The notes: a model not told the origin generated them from the letters alone. A stretch of 64,000 nt of DNA from Lachnospiraceae bacterium (GCA_021153325.1 JAGKTQ010000006.1:1-64000), one strand, 5' to 3'. Positions 8,413 to 18,086 are shown, counted from the first letter of the stretch. Program-made: numbers and translations.

Positions 8413-11373
8413 CTAATCTACTGATTTTAAAGACTCCGCCATGTTAATCCGCTCCAATTTCATGGACATAACGCCATTTACGATCATGGCAAATACAAAT
8501 GTTAATAAAATACTGTAAATATAACTTGTCGGTTTTATTTGTTCTGCAAAGGATACCATATCAATGTTGATCTGACTCATAACAAATTTGTGGAGCAAAA
8601 AGCCAAGACCAAGTCCTACTACTCCACCGATCGCTGTCAGCACGATATTTTCCCTGAATACATAGGAAGCCGTTTCCTTCCGATAAAAGCCTAATACTTT
8701 GATCGTTGCAATTTCCCGGATACGTTCAGTAATGTTAATATTAGTCAAATTGTATAGAACAATGAAAGCGAGAAATGCCGCACAGCTGATCACCAAAAGT
8801 ACCACATAGTCAAGACTTGCCATCATGCTGCTGAAACGTTCTTCTATATCCACACTAACCGTCACACTTGTGACATCCTCCAATTTCATAAAGGCTGCTG
8901 ATGCCATATGTGCATCCTGTTCTTCTGGCAAATTAATGACCGCATTTTTGTATTGCGGTGCTTCACCAAGCTGTGTTTCATATGTTTCTTTATTTAAATA
9001 CACGTAATTATACACAAAGTTTTCGGCAATGCCGCTGATCGTCACGTTCAGCTCTTTTAAATTTTCATCCCGCAGAACGATTTTGTCGCCTACCGCCAGG
9101 TCATAATCTTCTGCCAGATTAGTTGTGACCACGATCTCCCCAGCTTTCGGATAAGGGATCGCCTCTCCATTTTTTGTATGAAGATCTATAAATGCTCCTA
9201 TGTTTTCTTCCTCTTTAGGAATGATCATATTTACAGCCTTTACGCCATCACTTGCTACATAATCCAGCGATTTCTCACACAAAAGTTCGTAGGATGCTCC
9301 TAAATCCAACGCTTTCTTTGTAAATTCGCTCTCTTCTATATTTTGTGGATTTCCAAATCCGACATCCATGTCATAAATTTGTATTTCTTCGTATTGCTTT
9401 GTTGCAATATCTGCAACAGAATCTTTAATACCAAAACCGGTTACTAAAAGTGCCGTACAACCACTGATTCCTACCACCATCATGAAAAATCGTTTTTTAT
9501 AACGCACAATATTGCGGATAGAGACCTTTTGCAGGAATTTTAACCGCTTCCAAATAAAGGGCAGATATTCCATAAAAACTCTTTTTCCAGCTTTTGGTGC
9601 TTTTGGCCGCATCAATTCTGCTGCCGCAAGGGACAGCTCATACCGGCAAGTGAACCAGGTAACTCCTATCGAACAGAATAAGGCTGCTGCCACGGATATG
9701 GCTAGCATTTTTCCGTTAAATACAAAGATCAGATCCTGCATGCTGTACAGCATTCCATAAGCAGTCCAAATAACCTTAGGGAATAACCATGTTCCACCAA
9801 AGTAACCAGCAAGGCAACCGACCAAGGCTGCACTTCCTGCATAAAACATATATTTTCCCATAATCGCTGCTTCTCCATAACCAAGTGCTTTTAATACACC
9901 AATCTGTGTACGCTGCTCTTCTACCATGCGGTTCATCGTAGTCATACATACTAAGGCAGCTACTAAAAAGAAGAAAATTGGAAATACATTCGCGATTCCT
10001 TCCACAATGTCGGAATCACTTTCAAAACAGGCATACCCTACATTTGTCTCTCTGCCAAGTACATACGTATCCGGTTCTTCTATCTCATCCACTTCTTCTC
10101 TTGCATCTGCAAGCTCCGCTTCTGCATCCGCGATCTGCTCTTCAAAGTCCGCTTTTGCTTCGTTATATTCTTCCCATCCGTCCGCAATCTCTTCTTTGGC
10201 ATCTGCCAAGTCTGCTTCTTTTTCTGCCAGAGTCTCTTTTCCGTCTGCAATCTGTGTTCTACCACTCTCTATTTGCGCTCTTGACTGCTGCAGTTGCAAT
10301 TTGGCTGCTTCCAGCTGCTGTCTGGCGGTGGCTGCCTGCGCTGCCATCTGTGGTGACTGTTCCATAAGCACGATTTGGCTTTCTGTAGAAGCCAGTTCTG
10401 CTTCTGCTGCTGTAAGCTGTGCCTCTGCCGCATCCAGTTCTTTTTCCTTATCCTCCAGCTCTTCTTTGGCAGTCTTTAACTGCTCTTCTCCATCGGTGAT
10501 CTCTGCTTCTGCATCTTTTAATTCCTGTTCTGCATCCGCAAGTTCTTCTTCCGCTTCTGCCTTTTTATCTGCAAGCTCAGTCTCCGCCTGAGAAAGCTCT
10601 TCCTCGGCATCGCTCTTTATTTCGTTATAACGATCCAATGCCAATTCTTCGCAAAACGCTTCCCACTCATCTTCTTTTCCATCCATATAGGCTTCATATT
10701 CCTCACTATAAATTGGAAAATCTTCTTCAAACTTCACGAAAATTTCCGTATAGTAGTCCACATCAAACCCATCCTTTGGGATGTACATAAAACCGTCTAC
10801 CTTTCCGGCTCCCAAAGAAGTATTTCCACGTTCAAAGTTTACATAATAGGAGGAACGGGCAATTCCCACGATTGTATATTCTTTGTAAACAAAATTTTCC
10901 AGATCCTCTTCTTCATTCGTATCTGCGAATACAATCTTTGTTCCAATAGCCGCTTCATCATAAAGATTCTCATCCACTACACATTCATCCGCTTTCTCCG
11001 GCATTCTTCCTGCCTGAATAGAAAGTCCGTTTATATTTTCTGTAATGGAATGTACCTTTAAAACGCCTTCATTTCCAGCCTTATTAATATAGGCAATATC
11101 TATACTGATCGCACCTTCTGCGCTTCTTACATCTTCCCGCGCATTGGCTGCCTCTACATCTTCTTCCCGAAATCCCAGCGTAGAAAGCATACGATAATCA
11201 AACAACTGCAATTTTTCAAAGTAATCATTTGCCGTTGCTGTCATATCCGGTTTGGTCACTTTCAATCCAGCAAAAAATCCTACCCCCAATGCCACAATGG
11301 CAAGGATGGCAAAATATCTGCCAAAGCTTTGTTTAATTTCCCGTAAGGTTGTTTTCCGCATCATTGATTTCAT
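8413..11373 (-). CDS. FtsX-type ABC transporter permease with long coiled coil
   Basis: Permease of a MacB/LolE-like ABC system. The N-terminus (RYFAILAIVALGVGFFAGLKVT) is the first membrane helix. A periplasm-like domain follows. Residues about 245-430 form a very acidic Ala/Glu/Leu-rich coiled coil of repeated ADAEAEL- and LADAKEEIADG-like units. Then comes an FtsX block (IFFFLVAALVCMTTMNRMVEEQR, LGYGEAAIMGKY), and after a second extracellular domain a second FtsX block (VLLVISCAAFLAFIVLYNLTNIN, TIKVLGFYRKE). At 986 residues it is in the large class common in Clostridia. It is expressed with the ATPase ending 6 bp upstream. Substrate unknown; related systems export peptides or lipids or act on the cell wall. 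Confidence 0.88.
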   Translation of the reverse strand: MKSMMRKTTLREIKQSFGRYFAILAIVALGVGFFAGLKVTKPDMTATANDYFEKLQLFDYRMLSTLGFREEDVEAANAREDVRSAEGAISIDIAYINKAGNEGVLKVHSITENINGLSIQAGRMPEKADECVVDENLYDEAAIGTKIVFADTNEEEDLENFVYKEYTIVGIARSSYYVNFERGNTSLGAGKVDGFMYIPKDGFDVDYYTEIFVKFEEDFPIYSEEYEAYMDGKEDEWEAFCEELALDRYNEIKSDAEEELSQAETELADKKAEAEEELADAEQELKDAEAEITDGEEQLKTAKEELEDKEKELDAAEAQLTAAEAELASTESQIVLMEQSPQMAAQAATARQQLEAAKLQLQQSRAQIESGRTQIADGKETLAEKEADLADAKEEIADGWEEYNEAKADFEEQIADAEAELADAREEVDEIEEPDTYVLGRETNVGYACFESDSDIVEGIANVFPIFFFLVAALVCMTTMNRMVEEQRTQIGVLKALGYGEAAIMGKYMFYAGSAALVGCLAGYFGGTWLFPKVIWTAYGMLYSMQDLIFVFNGKMLAISVAAALFCSIGVTWFTCRYELSLAAAELMRPKAPKAGKRVFMEYLPFIWKRLKFLQKVSIRNIVRYKKRFFMMVVGISGCTALLVTGFGIKDSVADIATKQYEEIQIYDMDVGFGNPQNIEESEFTKKALDLGASYELLCEKSLDYVASDGVKAVNMIIPKEEENIGAFIDLHTKNGEAIPYPKAGEIVVTTNLAEDYDLAVGDKIVLRDENLKELNVTISGIAENFVYNYVYLNKETYETQLGEAPQYKNAVINLPEEQDAHMASAAFMKLEDVTSVTVSVDIEERFSSMMASLDYVVLLVISCAAFLAFIVLYNLTNINITERIREIATIKVLGFYRKETASYVFRENIVLTAIGGVVGLGLGFLLHKFVMSQINIDMVSFAEQIKPTSYIYSILLTFVFAMIVNGVMSMKLERINMAESLKSVD

Positions 11374-11379
11374 AAACTC

Positions 11380-12084
11380 TTACCACTCTATCTGTTCTAC
11401 ATCCTGAACCTTCTCATTCTTTACCATTTTTTGAACTGTACCATTTTTGACCGTTATGATCCGATCTGCCATTGCTGTAAGTGCCTGATTATGTGTGATC
11501 ACAATTACCGTCATTCCCGTACTCCTGCAAGTATCCTGCAAAAGCTTCAATACCGCTTTTCCCGTATTGTAATCCAACGCTCCCGTAGGCTCATCGCACA
11601 ACAGCAGCTTCGGATTTTTGGCAAGTGCTCTTGCAATGGCTACTCTCTGCTGCTCTCCACCTGAAAGCTGCGCCGGAAAGTTTGCCATTCTGTCCTTTAA
11701 TCCAACTTTTTCTAAGACTTCCGCTGCATCCAGTGGATCTTTACAGATCTGGGATGCCAGCTCCACATTTTCCAAAGCTGTCAGATTCTGCACAAGATTA
11801 TAGAACTGGAACACAAAACCAACATCGTATCTTCTATAAGTCGTCAGCTGCTTTTTATTCAACTTGGAAATGTCCTGTCCATCCAAGATCACATTTCCTT
11901 CACTCAAAGTATCCATGCCACCTAAAATATTTAAAATCGTTGTTTTTCCTGCACCGGAAGCTCCTACTACTACACAAAATTCTCTCTGTTCAATTTGGAA
12001 ATTTACATCATGTAATGCTTCAATCTCTACTTCGCCGGTATGATATATTTTTTTCACATTTTGAAATTCTACAAAAGCACTCAT
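11380..12084 (-). CDS. ABC transporter ATP-binding protein, LolD/MacB type
   Basis: ATPase partner of the downstream FtsX-type permease. Walker A GASGAGKTT, Q-loop in VFQFYNL, signature LSGGEQQRV, Walker B LLLCDEPTGALD and the switch His in VITHNQ are all present. The Q-loop QFYNL and DEPTGALD are typical of the LolD/MacB subfamily. 234 residues, full length. The start ATG at 12084 is preceded by GGGAGG. The two genes are 6 bp apart and form a compact two-gene unit. No two-component system or secreted partner is adjacent, so its target cannot be deduced. Confidence 0.93.
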   Translation of the reverse strand: MSAFVEFQNVKKIYHTGEVEIEALHDVNFQIEQREFCVVVGASGAGKTTILNILGGMDTLSEGNVILDGQDISKLNKKQLTTYRRYDVGFVFQFYNLVQNLTALENVELASQICKDPLDAAEVLEKVGLKDRMANFPAQLSGGEQQRVAIARALAKNPKLLLCDEPTGALDYNTGKAVLKLLQDTCRSTGMTVIVITHNQALTAMADRIITVKNGTVQKMVKNEKVQDVEQIEW

Positions 12085-12149
12085 CTTTCGTTGCCTCCCT
12101 TTCTTTTATAGCGTATCATTATTCATTTTGATTGTAAAAGAAAATTTTT

Positions 12150-12191
12150 ATTAAAAATAAAACCACCACAGTAGTTGTCCTCTGCGGTGGC
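12150..12191 (-). terminator. intrinsic terminator after the small gene at 12.2-12.5 kb
   Basis: Arms at 12182-12191 and 12162-12171 (GCCACCGCAG against CTGTGGTGGT, with G-U pairs) enclose a 10-nt loop. On the minus strand they are followed by a U-rich tract. It separates the small gene at 12209-12493 from the ABC pair. Confidence 0.8.
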
Positions 12192-12208
12192 TTTCTGCTT
12201 TTGGGGTA

Positions 12209-12493
12209 TTAGCAATATTCCCGTCTTTCAATCTGATATATAAACGGCTGTGCCTGCCTTGTATATCCGTTCGTATAACAGGTAATATTCTGTGGCTTTC
12301 TTTCAGGTCTTGCTTGTTTCTCACACGCTTTATCCAAAACCTGTTGGAATGCGGTTCCCCTATTGTTTTGTTGTGCCTGACGCCTTTTTTCAGCTGTGGC
12401 ATCCTTCAGCTTTGATACGATCACGACCGATTGCACTGTTAAATTACTTTCATATCCGTATGCTTTCGTTCCCTCCTTGGATGCATATTTCAA
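12209..12493 (-). CDS. small basic protein of unknown function
   Basis: 94 residues, not recognised. Reasons to believe it is a gene: a TTG start with AAGGA 6-8 nt upstream, an open frame of sensible composition, and a strong terminator directly after it. The middle (VVIVSKLKDATAEKRRQAQQNNRGTAF, given here in part) looks helical and charged. The C-terminal third is rich in Tyr, Gln and Asn, with Cys at CYTNGY and at the last residue. No signal peptide or membrane segment. A shorter frame on the same strand (12151-12402) overlaps it and is a shadow. Confidence 0.5.
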   Translation of the reverse strand: MKYASKEGTKAYGYESNLTVQSVVIVSKLKDATAEKRRQAQQNNRGTAFQQVLDKACEKQARPERKPQNITCYTNGYTRQAQPFIYQIERREYC

Positions 12494-12576
12494 CAGGTTT
12501 CCTTATATCATATATATCGGTCAAAAGTACTATTTTGTTTATATCTGTTTGTAAATTTCTTTTGTTTTCTGAAAAT

Positions 12577-13062
12577 TTATTTTTTCTCTTTCTGTGCGCT
12601 GCCTCTCTCAAGTAAGACAAAAATCATGTAAAACAGATACCCAGCTATCACTCCCACACAGTTCAATAGTATATCGTCTACGTCAAAGGCACCAAAAGCA
12701 CTGTACAGCTGAAATATTTCAATTCCAAGCGAAAATAAAAAACCTGCTAATAATGTATCTGCGAAATTATAGAACCTCTTCCATATATACGGCAGAAACA
12801 TTCCAAATGGAATGAACACCACAATATTTCCTACAAGGTTTTCAAAACTATTCAACACATAAGAATAATCGATATACATATGAATGGTCTTAAACAAAGT
12901 AAAATTCGCGCTGTCTAATCCTTCTAATACGACTTCTCTACTCCAACTATTCGTTATATCACGCAGCTGTGCAAAAGGGTATTTAAAAATAATGACTTTT
13001 ATTACAAATAGCAAATAAACGGCAAATAATATCTGCCGTTTCTGTTTTTCGGTAAACTTCAT
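12577..13062 (-). CDS. VanZ-like membrane protein
   Basis: 161-residue membrane protein of the VanZ family, named after the teicoplanin-resistance accessory protein; most members have no known biochemical role. Family marks: ENLVGNIVVFIPFGMFLPY, SLGIEIFQLYSAFGAFDVDDILLNCVGVIAGY (shown in parts), and about four or five hydrophobic segments. The C-terminal tail is Lys/Glu-rich. It lies 19 bp downstream of truA and is probably the last gene of the lon-engB-perM-truA-vanZ run. No vancomycin-resistance genes are nearby, so a resistance role is not implied. Confidence 0.85.
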   Translation of the reverse strand: MKFTEKQKRQILFAVYLLFVIKVIIFKYPFAQLRDITNSWSREVVLEGLDSANFTLFKTIHMYIDYSYVLNSFENLVGNIVVFIPFGMFLPYIWKRFYNFADTLLAGFLFSLGIEIFQLYSAFGAFDVDDILLNCVGVIAGYLFYMIFVLLERGSAQKEKK

Positions 13063-13081
13063 ATTTTCTAAAAGTCCTTTC

Positions 13082-13819
13082 TCAATAAAAAACTTCCATC
13101 AATGCTAATCCTTTTGCAGGAGCAAGAAAACCTGCCTTCTCCCGATTTTTTGATTCCAAAATTTCCGGAATATCCTGCGCTGCTCGTTTTCCTTCTCCTA
13201 CTTCTAACAGCGTGCCTGTCAAAATTCTCACCATATGATACAAAAATCCATCCCCTCTGTAAGTAAAGCAGATTTCATCTCCATTCTGTCCAATTTCTAT
13301 TGCTTCTATCGTACGGACAGTAGATTTCTTTCCTCTTTTTGCAGAAGTAAATGCTTTAAAATCATGCGTTCCTAAAAGAAGCTTTGCTGCTGCTTTCATA
13401 GCTTCCACATCCAGCTTCTCCGGATGTTCATATACCCATCTTCTTTCAAACAGATGGGGAATGTTTCCGGTCATAACTCGATAACGGTAAACCTTGCCTT
13501 TTGCATTCAGACGACTGTGAAAACGCTCCGACACCTGTTCTACCAAAATCACACCAATATCCTCTGGCAGATACTGGTTCATGTATTCCAGAATTTCTTC
13601 ACAAGAAAGCTTCGTATTACAGTGAAAGTTCGCCACCTGCCCATAAGCATGCACGCCTGCATCCGTTCTTCCACTTCCTTGAATCTCCACTTGTTCTCCA
13701 CACATTTTGGTAAGTAGTCTTTCCAATTTTCCCTGAATGGTATTTTCTGTACTGTCCTGCCTCTGCCATCCCTGATATTTTGTTCCTTCATATTGCAGTA
13801 TAATTCTATAGTTGCCCAA
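13082..13819 (-). CDS. truA: tRNA pseudouridine(38-40) synthase
   Basis: Makes pseudouridine at positions 38-40 of the tRNA anticodon stem-loop. The catalytic Asp is in GSGRTDAGVHAYGQVA. Other TruA marks are LQYEGTKYQGWQRQ at the N-terminus, RFHSRLNAKGKVYRY, HDFKAFTS and GDGFLYHMVRIL. The 245 residues are normal. It lies 16 bp after the AI-2E-type permease gene and 19 bp before the VanZ-like gene, in one run of minus-strand genes. Confidence 0.96.
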   Translation of the reverse strand: MGNYRIILQYEGTKYQGWQRQDSTENTIQGKLERLLTKMCGEQVEIQGSGRTDAGVHAYGQVANFHCNTKLSCEEILEYMNQYLPEDIGVILVEQVSERFHSRLNAKGKVYRYRVMTGNIPHLFERRWVYEHPEKLDVEAMKAAAKLLLGTHDFKAFTSAKRGKKSTVRTIEAIEIGQNGDEICFTYRGDGFLYHMVRILTGTLLEVGEGKRAAQDIPEILESKNREKAGFLAPAKGLALMEVFY

Positions 13820-13835
13820 TTATGCGTATCCTCCA

Positions 13836-15041
13836 CTAAAAACTACCATTCACTCTTTTTTCCATATCTTCCTTTTCTTTCGCATCATCTTTGGAAATAC
13901 ATGCCAGATCTTCCTCATTCAGTCTTCGGAACTGATTGATCTGTGCTACCAATATACGAATGCTGTTCTTTGTCGTATCAAACAGCCCTTCCTCATTCAT
14001 ATTTTGCAAAATAATACCGACTGGAACGGCAATAATCATCCCAAAGACACCGCCTACTTTAAAACCAATATAAAGTAAGAACAAGGTCGGAATCGGTGCT
14101 ACTCCAACAGAATCTCCTACGATCCTAGGCTGGATCACCTGACGCAAGAGCTGTCCTGCCCCCCAGATGACTAATAGTCCGATCGTCATCTTGTAATCTC
14201 CACTTAAGAACTTCACGATTGCCCATGGAACCATCACCGTTCCTGTTCCAAAGAAAGGAAGAAAATCCAAAAAGGCAATTCCCAAAGCGATCAAAATCGC
14301 ATAATCTACTCCCAGAATAGAAAGACCTGCCAGAAGCAAAATATAGACGATTGCTTCTATCTTAAACTGTGCTTTAAAATAACCTCCTACCGCTCTTTTG
14401 AAAGAACGCACCAAAAGAGCCCATCGCTTTTGAATAGCATATGGCGTGTGTTTTTTTAAAAAGTCACTCATATACTCTTTGTCAGCCACGAAGAAATAAG
14501 CGGACAACAGACACATAATGACACCTATGATGACCGTAGGAAGCTGCTTTGCAAAACTGCTTACTGCTGTAATAGTAGGGGTACTGATTCTTTCTACTAT
14601 ATTGGCAAAGAAACTATCCATTTGCGCGCCGATTCCATAAAGAGTCTGTCGAAAATCTTCTGGCAGACGACTAATGAAAACATCCAATGTTTTTCCAATT
14701 CTGGCAAAATCCGCCTCCAGACCATTCCACATATCAGGTAATGCAGCCACCAGTCCAATGATCTGCTCTACCAGCTTGGCTCCTACTAAATAAATTCCCA
14801 AAATCACAAGTCCAATTACCGCTATGATAAAAAAAGCACTTCCTGCCCTTCGTCTGATTTTCAGTTTTTCCTCAAAAAAACGTACGAGCGGACTGGCAAT
14901 CATAGCAATCAGGTATCCTATCAAAAACGGCATGAAAAACAGCAGTAGTTTAGGCAAAAGTAATACGATCAGTATCACTACCACTACCGCAATTGCCAGA
15001 TTCAGTAGTACCTTTAAACATCTTTTTTTCGACGGATTCAT
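13836..15041 (-). CDS. AI-2E/PerM family membrane transporter
   Basis: 401-residue polytopic protein of the AI-2E exporter/PerM family; members include autoinducer exporters and Na+/H+-type transporters, and the substrate here is unknown. Two N-terminal helices (VVVVILIVLLLPKLLLFFMPF region, and AFFIIAVIGLVILGIYLVGAKL) are followed by a soluble helical region. The C-terminal core contains the family signature stretch FFGTGTVMVPWAI, then GQLLRQVIQPRIVGDSVGVAP and PTLFLLYIGFKVGGVFGMIIAVPVG (quoted in parts). The tail is acidic. It sits 17 bp after engB. Confidence 0.88.
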   Translation of the reverse strand: MNPSKKRCLKVLLNLAIAVVVVILIVLLLPKLLLFFMPFLIGYLIAMIASPLVRFFEEKLKIRRRAGSAFFIIAVIGLVILGIYLVGAKLVEQIIGLVAALPDMWNGLEADFARIGKTLDVFISRLPEDFRQTLYGIGAQMDSFFANIVERISTPTITAVSSFAKQLPTVIIGVIMCLLSAYFFVADKEYMSDFLKKHTPYAIQKRWALLVRSFKRAVGGYFKAQFKIEAIVYILLLAGLSILGVDYAILIALGIAFLDFLPFFGTGTVMVPWAIVKFLSGDYKMTIGLLVIWGAGQLLRQVIQPRIVGDSVGVAPIPTLFLLYIGFKVGGVFGMIIAVPVGIILQNMNEEGLFDTTKNSIRILVAQINQFRRLNEEDLACISKDDAKEKEDMEKRVNGSF

Positions 15042-15058
15042 AAAATTCCCCTCTTTTC

Positions 15059-15646
15059 TTACTCGCCTAAAAAGCCATCAATCAGTTCGTAAATTTCATC
15101 TCTTCCCTGCTTTGTCTGCGCAGAAAATGGAATGACGATCGTATCCTTTTCCACATTTAAGCCGGTCTTTAACATCTTGACATGTTTCTGTACCTGACTG
15201 CGATTGATCTTATCCAGCTTTGTTGCGATAATGATCGGTTTATATCCCTGATATAAAATCCACTCATACATATTTCTGTCATTTGCAGAAGGCTCATGTC
15301 TGATATCAATAAGTAAAAAAACAGTTTTAAGCATTTTGGATTTATGGAGATAATTTTCAATCATTTTTCCCCATTTTTCTCTCTCTGCCTCACTGACTTT
15401 GGCATACCCATATCCCGGTAAATCTACAAAATACAATGCATCATTCACATTATAAAAATTAATGGTCTGCGTCTTACCCGGCTGGGCACTGGTACGTGCC
15501 AGTGCTTTCCGGTTCATCAATGCATTAATAAGAGACGATTTCCCTACATTACTTTTTCCTGCAAATGCAATTTCCATATGTTCATTTTCCGGAATCGTAC
15601 TGGTTATACCACACACGGTTTCCAAATTTACACTTTTAATTACCAT
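15059..15646 (-). CDS. engB: ribosome biogenesis GTP-binding protein YsxC/YihA
   Basis: Essential GTPase needed for late 50S subunit assembly. Motifs: G1 GKSNVGKSS, switch I region ARTSAQPGKTQTINF, G3 VDLPGYGYAKV, G4 ATKLDK and G5 PFSAQTKQG. 195 residues, normal. The start overlaps the lon stop by 11 bp, so translation is likely coupled to lon. The lon-engB order is a conserved arrangement in Firmicutes, which supports the call. Confidence 0.95.
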   Translation of the reverse strand: MVIKSVNLETVCGITSTIPENEHMEIAFAGKSNVGKSSLINALMNRKALARTSAQPGKTQTINFYNVNDALYFVDLPGYGYAKVSEAEREKWGKMIENYLHKSKMLKTVFLLIDIRHEPSANDRNMYEWILYQGYKPIIIATKLDKINRSQVQKHVKMLKTGLNVEKDTIVIPFSAQTKQGRDEIYELIDGFLGE

Positions 15647-18032
15647 CTTTCTTTTTTCCTTTTCCCTTTGCTTCCGTTTCTACCAGTGCATGTTCTAACA
15701 CTTCTGTCATCGTTTCTACAAGCACGATTTCCATACCGGACTTAATCTCTTTGGAAATTTCCTCTACATCTTTCTCGTTTTCTTTTGGTACAAGTACTTT
15801 TTTTATTCCGGCTGTTTTTGCTGCCAGCATCTTTTCTTTGAGTCCACCGATCGGAAGTACTCTGCCTCGAAGCGTAATCTCACCGGTCATAGCTACATCT
15901 GCATGCACCGGAATTCCCGTTACCGCAGACAAGATCGCCGTTGCCATTGTAATACCGGCACTTGGACCATCTTTTGGAACTGCACCCTCCGGAATATGAA
16001 TATGAAAATCGTTGTTTTGGAAAGTCTCTACATCCAGATCATATTTTTCGCTGACAGAGCGTACATAACTCATTCCTGCCATAGCGGATTCCTTCATGAC
16101 ATCGCCTAACTGTCCGGTCAGCTCCACTTCCCCTTTACCAGGCATCATATTCACTTCAATCTGCAGTGTTTCTCCGCCTACACTTGTCCATGCCAATCCA
16201 CGCACAATACCAACTTCATCCGTTTCATTCGCCTTTTTCAGAGAATATTTCTCTTTTCCAAGATATTTAGAGAGATTGTTTCCGGTCACTTTGATCTCTT
16301 TCTCTTTCTTTCCGGTCTTCACAATTTCCCACGCAGCTTTTCTGCATATCTCACCGATTTTACGCTCTAATTCACGCACACCGGCTTCCCGCACATAATA
16401 TTGAATGATTTTTTTCAACGCGCCGTCACTAATGGAAAGCTGTTCCTTCGAAAGCCCATTTTTCTTAAGCTGCTTGTCCACAAGATATTTTCGCGCAATA
16501 TGGAACTTTTCATTGGCAGTATAACTTGTTACCTCTATCACTTCCATACGATCCAAAAGCGGTTCCGGTATCGTAGATGTTGTGTTTGCAGTTGCGATAA
16601 AAAGTACCTCTGACAGATCTACCGGAAGCTCTACATAATGGTCACGGAAATGTTTATTCTGTTCACTATCAAGCACTTCCAAAAGCGCCGCAGATGTATC
16701 ACCTTTATAATCGCTGCTCACCTTATCAATTTCATCTAACAGCATAAGCGGATTTTTTACGCCTGCCTGCCGCATTCCTGCTACAATTCTACCCGGCATG
16801 GCTCCTACATAAGTTTTTCTATGTCCACGGATCTCTGCTTCATCCCGTACACCACCAAGACAAATACGCACATATTTTTTATGCAAGGCTTCTGCAACAC
16901 TTCTTGCAATAGAAGTCTTTCCTGTTCCAGGAGGTCCTACTAAACAAATGATCGGACTTTCCCCTTGCTTGTTCAAGGTTCTGACTGCAAGAAATTCTAA
17001 AATACGTTTTTTTACCTGCTCCAAGCCGTAATGCTGTTCCTCTAACAGGTTTTCTGCAAACGTAATGTCTGTATTATCCTTGGAAGTCTTATCCCACGGA
17101 AGCTCCAACAAGGTTTCTATATAGCCACGCACTACCGCACTTTCTGAACTTGTAGGCGGAAGATTTTTAAAGCGGGAAATTTCTTTTTTGATCTTTTCCT
17201 TTACTTCTTTACTGGCTTTTAATTTTTTTAATTCTGCTTCATACTGCTCGGTTTCTGATTCTTCCTCATCTTCGCCAAGCTCCTGACGGATATATCCCAT
17301 CTGCTCGCGCAAAAGATATTCCTTCTGATGCTTTTCTACTCTTCCCTTTATCTTTTCGGCAACCTCATTCTTGACCCGTGCAATCTCAATTTCATTACTA
17401 AGGATCAGTGCAAGTACCTCAAAACGACTCCGCAGAACATCCTCTTCCAACACTTTCTGCTTGTCTTCGTAAGACAATGGCAGATTGGCTGCCATTTGAT
17501 TAATGCATTGCTCCAATCCTGTCATATCACTAAAATGACGCTCTAATGTTTTTCCAATCTTTGGATTGTATGCACCATATTTTTTGAAAAGCTCTCTCAA
17601 TTCTCGAAGCATCGCCTCTTCTTCATTTTCTTCCAGATCATTCTCTGTGAAAAGCTGCTCGATCTCTGCTAATAAGTACTTTTCTTCTTCTTCCACAAAA
17701 TTCAAAAGTCTTGCCCGATAACTTCCCTCAACCAATACTCTTACGATTCCATTTGGCAGTTTTGTCACCTGTTTTACAACAGCTACCGTTCCTACTTTGA
17801 AAACGGAAGAAAGTCCTGGCTCATTATTATTTGGATCCTGCTGTGTGACCAAAAACAAATGCTGGTCACTCATCATTGCCTTTTCCACCGCCGAAATGGA
17901 TTTTTCGCGGCTCAAATCAAAATGTATGATCATATCCGGCAAGATCGTAAGTCCTCTTAACGCGACTGCCGGAATTCCTGTATTCTCGCTCAATTTTTTA
18001 TCTTGTTCTTCTAAATTCATCTGTTCTTCCAT
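15636..18032 (-). CDS. lon: ATP-dependent endopeptidase Lon
   Basis: Cytosolic AAA+ serine protease that degrades misfolded and regulatory proteins. The N-terminal substrate domain begins VALRGLTILPDMIIHFD. Walker A is GPPGTGKTS, Walker B LMLLDEIDKV, and the sensor region IATANTTSTIPEPLLDRME. The C-terminal protease has the Ser in PKDGPSAGITMA and the Lys in GLKEKMLAA, forming the Ser-Lys dyad. 798 residues. Two starts are possible: ATG at 18032, or ATG at 18020, which has the better GGAAG spacing. A GC-rich terminator separates it from clpX. It is followed by engB with an 11-bp overlap. No CIRCE element is visible upstream. Confidence 0.97.
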   Translation of the reverse strand: MEEQMNLEEQDKKLSENTGIPAVALRGLTILPDMIIHFDLSREKSISAVEKAMMSDQHLFLVTQQDPNNNEPGLSSVFKVGTVAVVKQVTKLPNGIVRVLVEGSYRARLLNFVEEEEKYLLAEIEQLFTENDLEENEEEAMLRELRELFKKYGAYNPKIGKTLERHFSDMTGLEQCINQMAANLPLSYEDKQKVLEEDVLRSRFEVLALILSNEIEIARVKNEVAEKIKGRVEKHQKEYLLREQMGYIRQELGEDEEESETEQYEAELKKLKASKEVKEKIKKEISRFKNLPPTSSESAVVRGYIETLLELPWDKTSKDNTDITFAENLLEEQHYGLEQVKKRILEFLAVRTLNKQGESPIICLVGPPGTGKTSIARSVAEALHKKYVRICLGGVRDEAEIRGHRKTYVGAMPGRIVAGMRQAGVKNPLMLLDEIDKVSSDYKGDTSAALLEVLDSEQNKHFRDHYVELPVDLSEVLFIATANTTSTIPEPLLDRMEVIEVTSYTANEKFHIARKYLVDKQLKKNGLSKEQLSISDGALKKIIQYYVREAGVRELERKIGEICRKAAWEIVKTGKKEKEIKVTGNNLSKYLGKEKYSLKKANETDEVGIVRGLAWTSVGGETLQIEVNMMPGKGEVELTGQLGDVMKESAMAGMSYVRSVSEKYDLDVETFQNNDFHIHIPEGAVPKDGPSAGITMATAILSAVTGIPVHADVAMTGEITLRGRVLPIGGLKEKMLAAKTAGIKKVLVPKENEKDVEEISKEIKSGMEIVLVETMTEVLEHALVETEAKGKGKKKDGN

Positions 18033-18055
18033 ACTATTAAACCCACACTTTACAA

Positions 18056-18082
18056 AACGCCGCCTTGTAATCGGGCGGCGTT
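18056..18082 (-). terminator. terminator between clpX and lon
   Basis: Perfect 9-bp stem AACGCCGCC/GGCGGCGTT (18056-18064 and 18074-18082) with a 9-nt loop. It is flanked by TTTT on both strands, so it may work in either direction; in the gene direction it ends the clpP-clpX transcript, though the short U-run suggests partial readthrough into lon. Confidence 0.8.
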
Positions 18083-18086
18083 TTCT

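Noticed and set aside
9926..10591. Long open frame on the plus strand, Ser/Ala-rich
   Set aside because: It is antisense to the coiled-coil part of the FtsX-type permease; low-complexity codons give open frames in several phases, and there is no ribosome site.
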